Shown: piece by piece, positions 42,054 to 43,568 of the stretch | Layout: each line of letters begins with the position of its first letter | How positions within the stretch are numbered: the stretch's first letter is position 1 | Source: SAR202 cluster bacterium | GTDB lineage: Bacteria; Chloroflexota; Dehalococcoidia; Lucifugimonadales; UBA6952 | Reading direction: 5' to 3' | Assembly (NCBI GenBank): GCA_009392515.1 | Contig: VFGE01000021.1 | Location: 1 to 43,568 of the forward strand | Length of the DNA stretch: 43,568 bases | Notes under the pieces: generated by a model | Seen by the model: only the letters and a program-made list of their open reading frames with translations | Database searches by the model: none | Told to the model about the DNA's origin: nothing | Position numbers and translations under genes: made by a program

Positions 42054-42384
42054 ATAATAAACCTTCATCTTTTAATGCTTTTGATAGAAATAAGTTTTTC
42101 CCTTCAATATTAGCAAACTCATTTGGTGTATATACGGATATATCAATCCCAACAGTTGGTCGAAGATGCGAAAGAAAAAAATCAATTCTATCAAGATAAC
42201 AGTCCTCAGTTTCTTGAACAATTATTAATTCAAGAATACTCGAGGGTTTAACATCTCCTGTCAAAACATCCCCTAATAAAATAACTTTTAAGGCACCAAG
42301 TCCAGGGAGTTCTTCTAACACACGTTCTAGCTCCTGCCGTAAAAGTTGCGACCTATATTCTGCAAACCCAATCCTGACAGGCAT
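42043..42384 (-). CDS. MNT-type nucleotidyltransferase fold protein with degenerate active site, 113 aa
   Basis: Length and strand order (KVILLGDVLTGDVKPSS, LELIIVQE, GIDISVYTPNEF) are those of minimal nucleotidyltransferases that pair with HEPN proteins. The signature G-S-x10-D-x-D is altered: Gly38 is followed by Asp39 instead of Ser, and the DxD position reads Ile50-Leu-Glu52. Asp81 may be the third carboxylate. Catalysis by the usual two-metal mechanism is therefore doubtful, and a binding or regulatory role is possible. GAGG precedes the ATG, 14 bases after the NHL gene stop, and it overlaps the HEPN gene. Confidence 0.75.
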   Translation of the reverse strand: MPVRIGFAEYRSQLLRQELERVLEELPGLGALKVILLGDVLTGDVKPSSILELIIVQETEDCYLDRIDFFLSHLRPTVGIDISVYTPNEFANIEGKNLFLSKALKDEGLLYEV

Positions 42385-42398
42385 AATACCTCGCTGTA

Positions 42399-43421
42399 TT
42401 AATTTATAACTAATTTTGGTGAATTTCTTGGTGGCTCTAACTCATTTGGTTGAAGCCTTTCAGCATCTTTTTGATATACCTGGACTCTATGTGATCCATA
42501 ATCACCAATCCAGAGTTTGTTCTCATTATCAAAAGTTACCGAAACTGGAAACCTAAAAAGTTTTTGATCATCTAATCTAGTCATTTCGCGTAGTCTCAAC
42601 ACAACAGGGTTAGTCCGTACATATTGACGAGCCATACCCATAAGCTGAGAATCTCCGAGAAGTTTTTGTACATATCTTCCATGGGCATCAAAAATAACTA
42701 CTCGATTATTTTGTCTGTCAGCAACATAAACGTCACCATCAGAGTCAACAGCTATCCCAGCAGGTTTATTTAACTGTGCTTCATTATCATTAGAATTACC
42801 AAACTGTTTTATAAAATCTCCTTCAGCTGTAAAGTGTTGTATACGATTATTACCCCAGTCAGATACAAAAACATCTCCATCTTCTCGAACTGTTATTCCC
42901 CAAGGATGATTTAATTGTCCGGGTTCACAACCATATTCACCCCAAGTCAAAATAAAATCTCCATTTTTTGTAAATTTTTGAATTCGCTGATTAAAGCTAT
43001 CAACAACATAAATATTTTCATCTTTATCAAAGGCCATACCAGAAGGTCGATTTAACTGCCCCTGTTCACAACCATATTCACCCCACTTAGATATAAAAGA
43101 ACCATCTTTATTCATTACAGTAATACGATTTAAACCTTCATCTGAAATAATCAAATTTTGATCACTATCAATTAATAATTTCGTAGGCCATTGAAAATTA
43201 CCGTCTCCAACTCCGGTTGATCCTATGGTACCTAAATCTTCATCTTCCCAATTGAGAATACGAACACAACACCCACCGATTGGTATATCTGCTCGTAGTA
43301 AAACATACACAAGATTATCCGAACCTGGGGCAACATCTACAACACCAGAAGTAACCCTTCTCATACCTAAAGTTTTAATATAAGGAAATCCACATCTAAA
43401 TAAAGCATCAGCAATTGCCAT
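42399..43421 (-). CDS. NHL-repeat beta-propeller, 340 aa
   Basis: At least four clear NHL blades run through the middle, each with QLN-x-P-x-G-(I/M)-A, a D-x-D/G-x-V/I-Y-V-x-D strand and N-x-R-(I/V)-x-x-F, with WGEYGCE spacers occurring twice. There is no signal peptide, so it is likely cytoplasmic. It is paralogous in fold to the propeller at 15601-16632, but the blade spacing and ends differ. GAGGTGA precedes the ATG at 43421. It heads a minus-strand run with the nucleotidyltransferase-like and HEPN genes, downstream of the DUF1501 gene, so it may act with them. Confidence 0.85.
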   Translation of the reverse strand: MAIADALFRCGFPYIKTLGMRRVTSGVVDVAPGSDNLVYVLLRADIPIGGCCVRILNWEDEDLGTIGSTGVGDGNFQWPTKLLIDSDQNLIISDEGLNRITVMNKDGSFISKWGEYGCEQGQLNRPSGMAFDKDENIYVVDSFNQRIQKFTKNGDFILTWGEYGCEPGQLNHPWGITVREDGDVFVSDWGNNRIQHFTAEGDFIKQFGNSNDNEAQLNKPAGIAVDSDGDVYVADRQNNRVVIFDAHGRYVQKLLGDSQLMGMARQYVRTNPVVLRLREMTRLDDQKLFRFPVSVTFDNENKLWIGDYGSHRVQVYQKDAERLQPNELEPPRNSPKLVIN

Positions 43422-43436
43422 ATTTCACCTCAAATG

Positions 43437-43568
43437 CTATTCAATAAATGGCTTAAGTTGTTCATAGGATCCATTAACAATTGGATTTGCCTCCACGCCC
43501 AACCATTGATCTAATAAAGTAGAATATACACTTCGAAAATCAATGTTATATCCCAAGTCCTCTCCATT
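43437..43568 (-). CDS. DUF1501 family protein, C-terminal end only
   Basis: The last 43 codons of a gene that begins beyond the window. GYNIDFRSVYSTLLDQWLG is the characteristic end of DUF1501 proteins, which belong to the sulfatase-like fold superfamily, usually carry a Tat signal and often pair with DUF1800. Whether a DUF1800 partner lies further right cannot be seen. The stop lies 15 bases before the NHL gene start, so it is the upstream cistron of that run. Confidence 0.75.
   Translation of the reverse strand, partial: NGEDLGYNIDFRSVYSTLLDQWLGVEANPIVNGSYEQLKPFIE

Noticed and set aside
41655-42384. A classical HEPN/MNT toxin-antitoxin module
   Set aside because: The nucleotidyltransferase lacks GS and DxD and the HEPN protein lacks RxxxxH, so the defining catalytic residues are absent.

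Overview
The window is AT-rich (about one third G+C in most lines) and densely packed with short intergenic gaps. It carries two tRNA genes and no rRNA. The content looks like a free-living, aerobic, probably sunlit marine bacterium: a class I photolyase, malate synthase G, acyl-CoA dehydrogenase, MaoC hydratases, enoyl-CoA hydratase, MmgE/PrpD, an alpha/beta hydrolase, NHL beta-propellers, a DUF1501 fragment and several lipoproteins. This set recalls AT-rich marine Chloroflexota such as the SAR202 clade. That placement is a guess from gene flavour, because no phylogenetic marker is present.

The most unusual part is 1.8-7.4 kb, around one tRNA-Thr(CGT) gene at 4855-4929. A 37-bp near-copy of the tRNA 3' half lies at 1844-1880, and a perfect 32-bp copy of the 5' half plus flank lies at 7287-7318. 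Between the left copy and the tRNA are a large Asp-box propeller lipoprotein and a 25-codon stub matching the C-terminal end of a tyrosine recombinase. Between the tRNA and the right copy are an SDR gene, a decayed membrane ORF and a D-2-hydroxyacid dehydrogenase whose G+C is far above its surroundings. The fragments lack only the anticodon arm. The locus looks like an integration hotspot with decayed integration machinery and captured cargo.

From 7.7 to 14.1 kb there is a small barrel protein, a homocysteine S-methyltransferase, a methyltransferase with two small membrane proteins, a PLP aminotransferase, a DinB-like protein and an ABC-2 efflux pair. From 14.2 to 17.3 kb a tight operon joins a two-helix membrane protein, a Gal80-like Gfo/Idh/MocA protein, an NHL propeller, a VOC-fold protein and a small CxxC protein. 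Malate synthase G follows from its own promoter. From 19.5 to 25.4 kb come an RRM protein, a YbaK-type editing protein, a membrane protein and a 650-residue alpha/beta hydrolase, then a divergent hydroxyacid dehydrogenase and an MmgE/PrpD protein that converge on a bidirectional terminator.

From 25.6 to 34 kb there are an AEC and an MFS transporter, glutamate dehydrogenase-type gdhA, a NicO-like metal transporter, a Met-rich lipoprotein ending in a VHL-beta-like domain, a Cys-rich lipoprotein, tRNA-Ser(TGA) and photolyase. From 34 to 41.6 kb are a second MFS protein, a MaoC-type pair, DUF445, an acyl-CoA-dehydrogenase-like flavoprotein, a third MFS protein, a Met-rich TPR lipoprotein and enoyl-CoA hydratase. 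The right edge is one minus-strand run: DUF1501 (partial), NHL, nucleotidyltransferase-like, HEPN.

Several real genes are shorter than 60 codons, mostly one- or two-helix membrane proteins. Many promoters share an extended -10 of the form TGnTATAAT. I found no CRISPR array, intact insertion sequence or phage structural gene.
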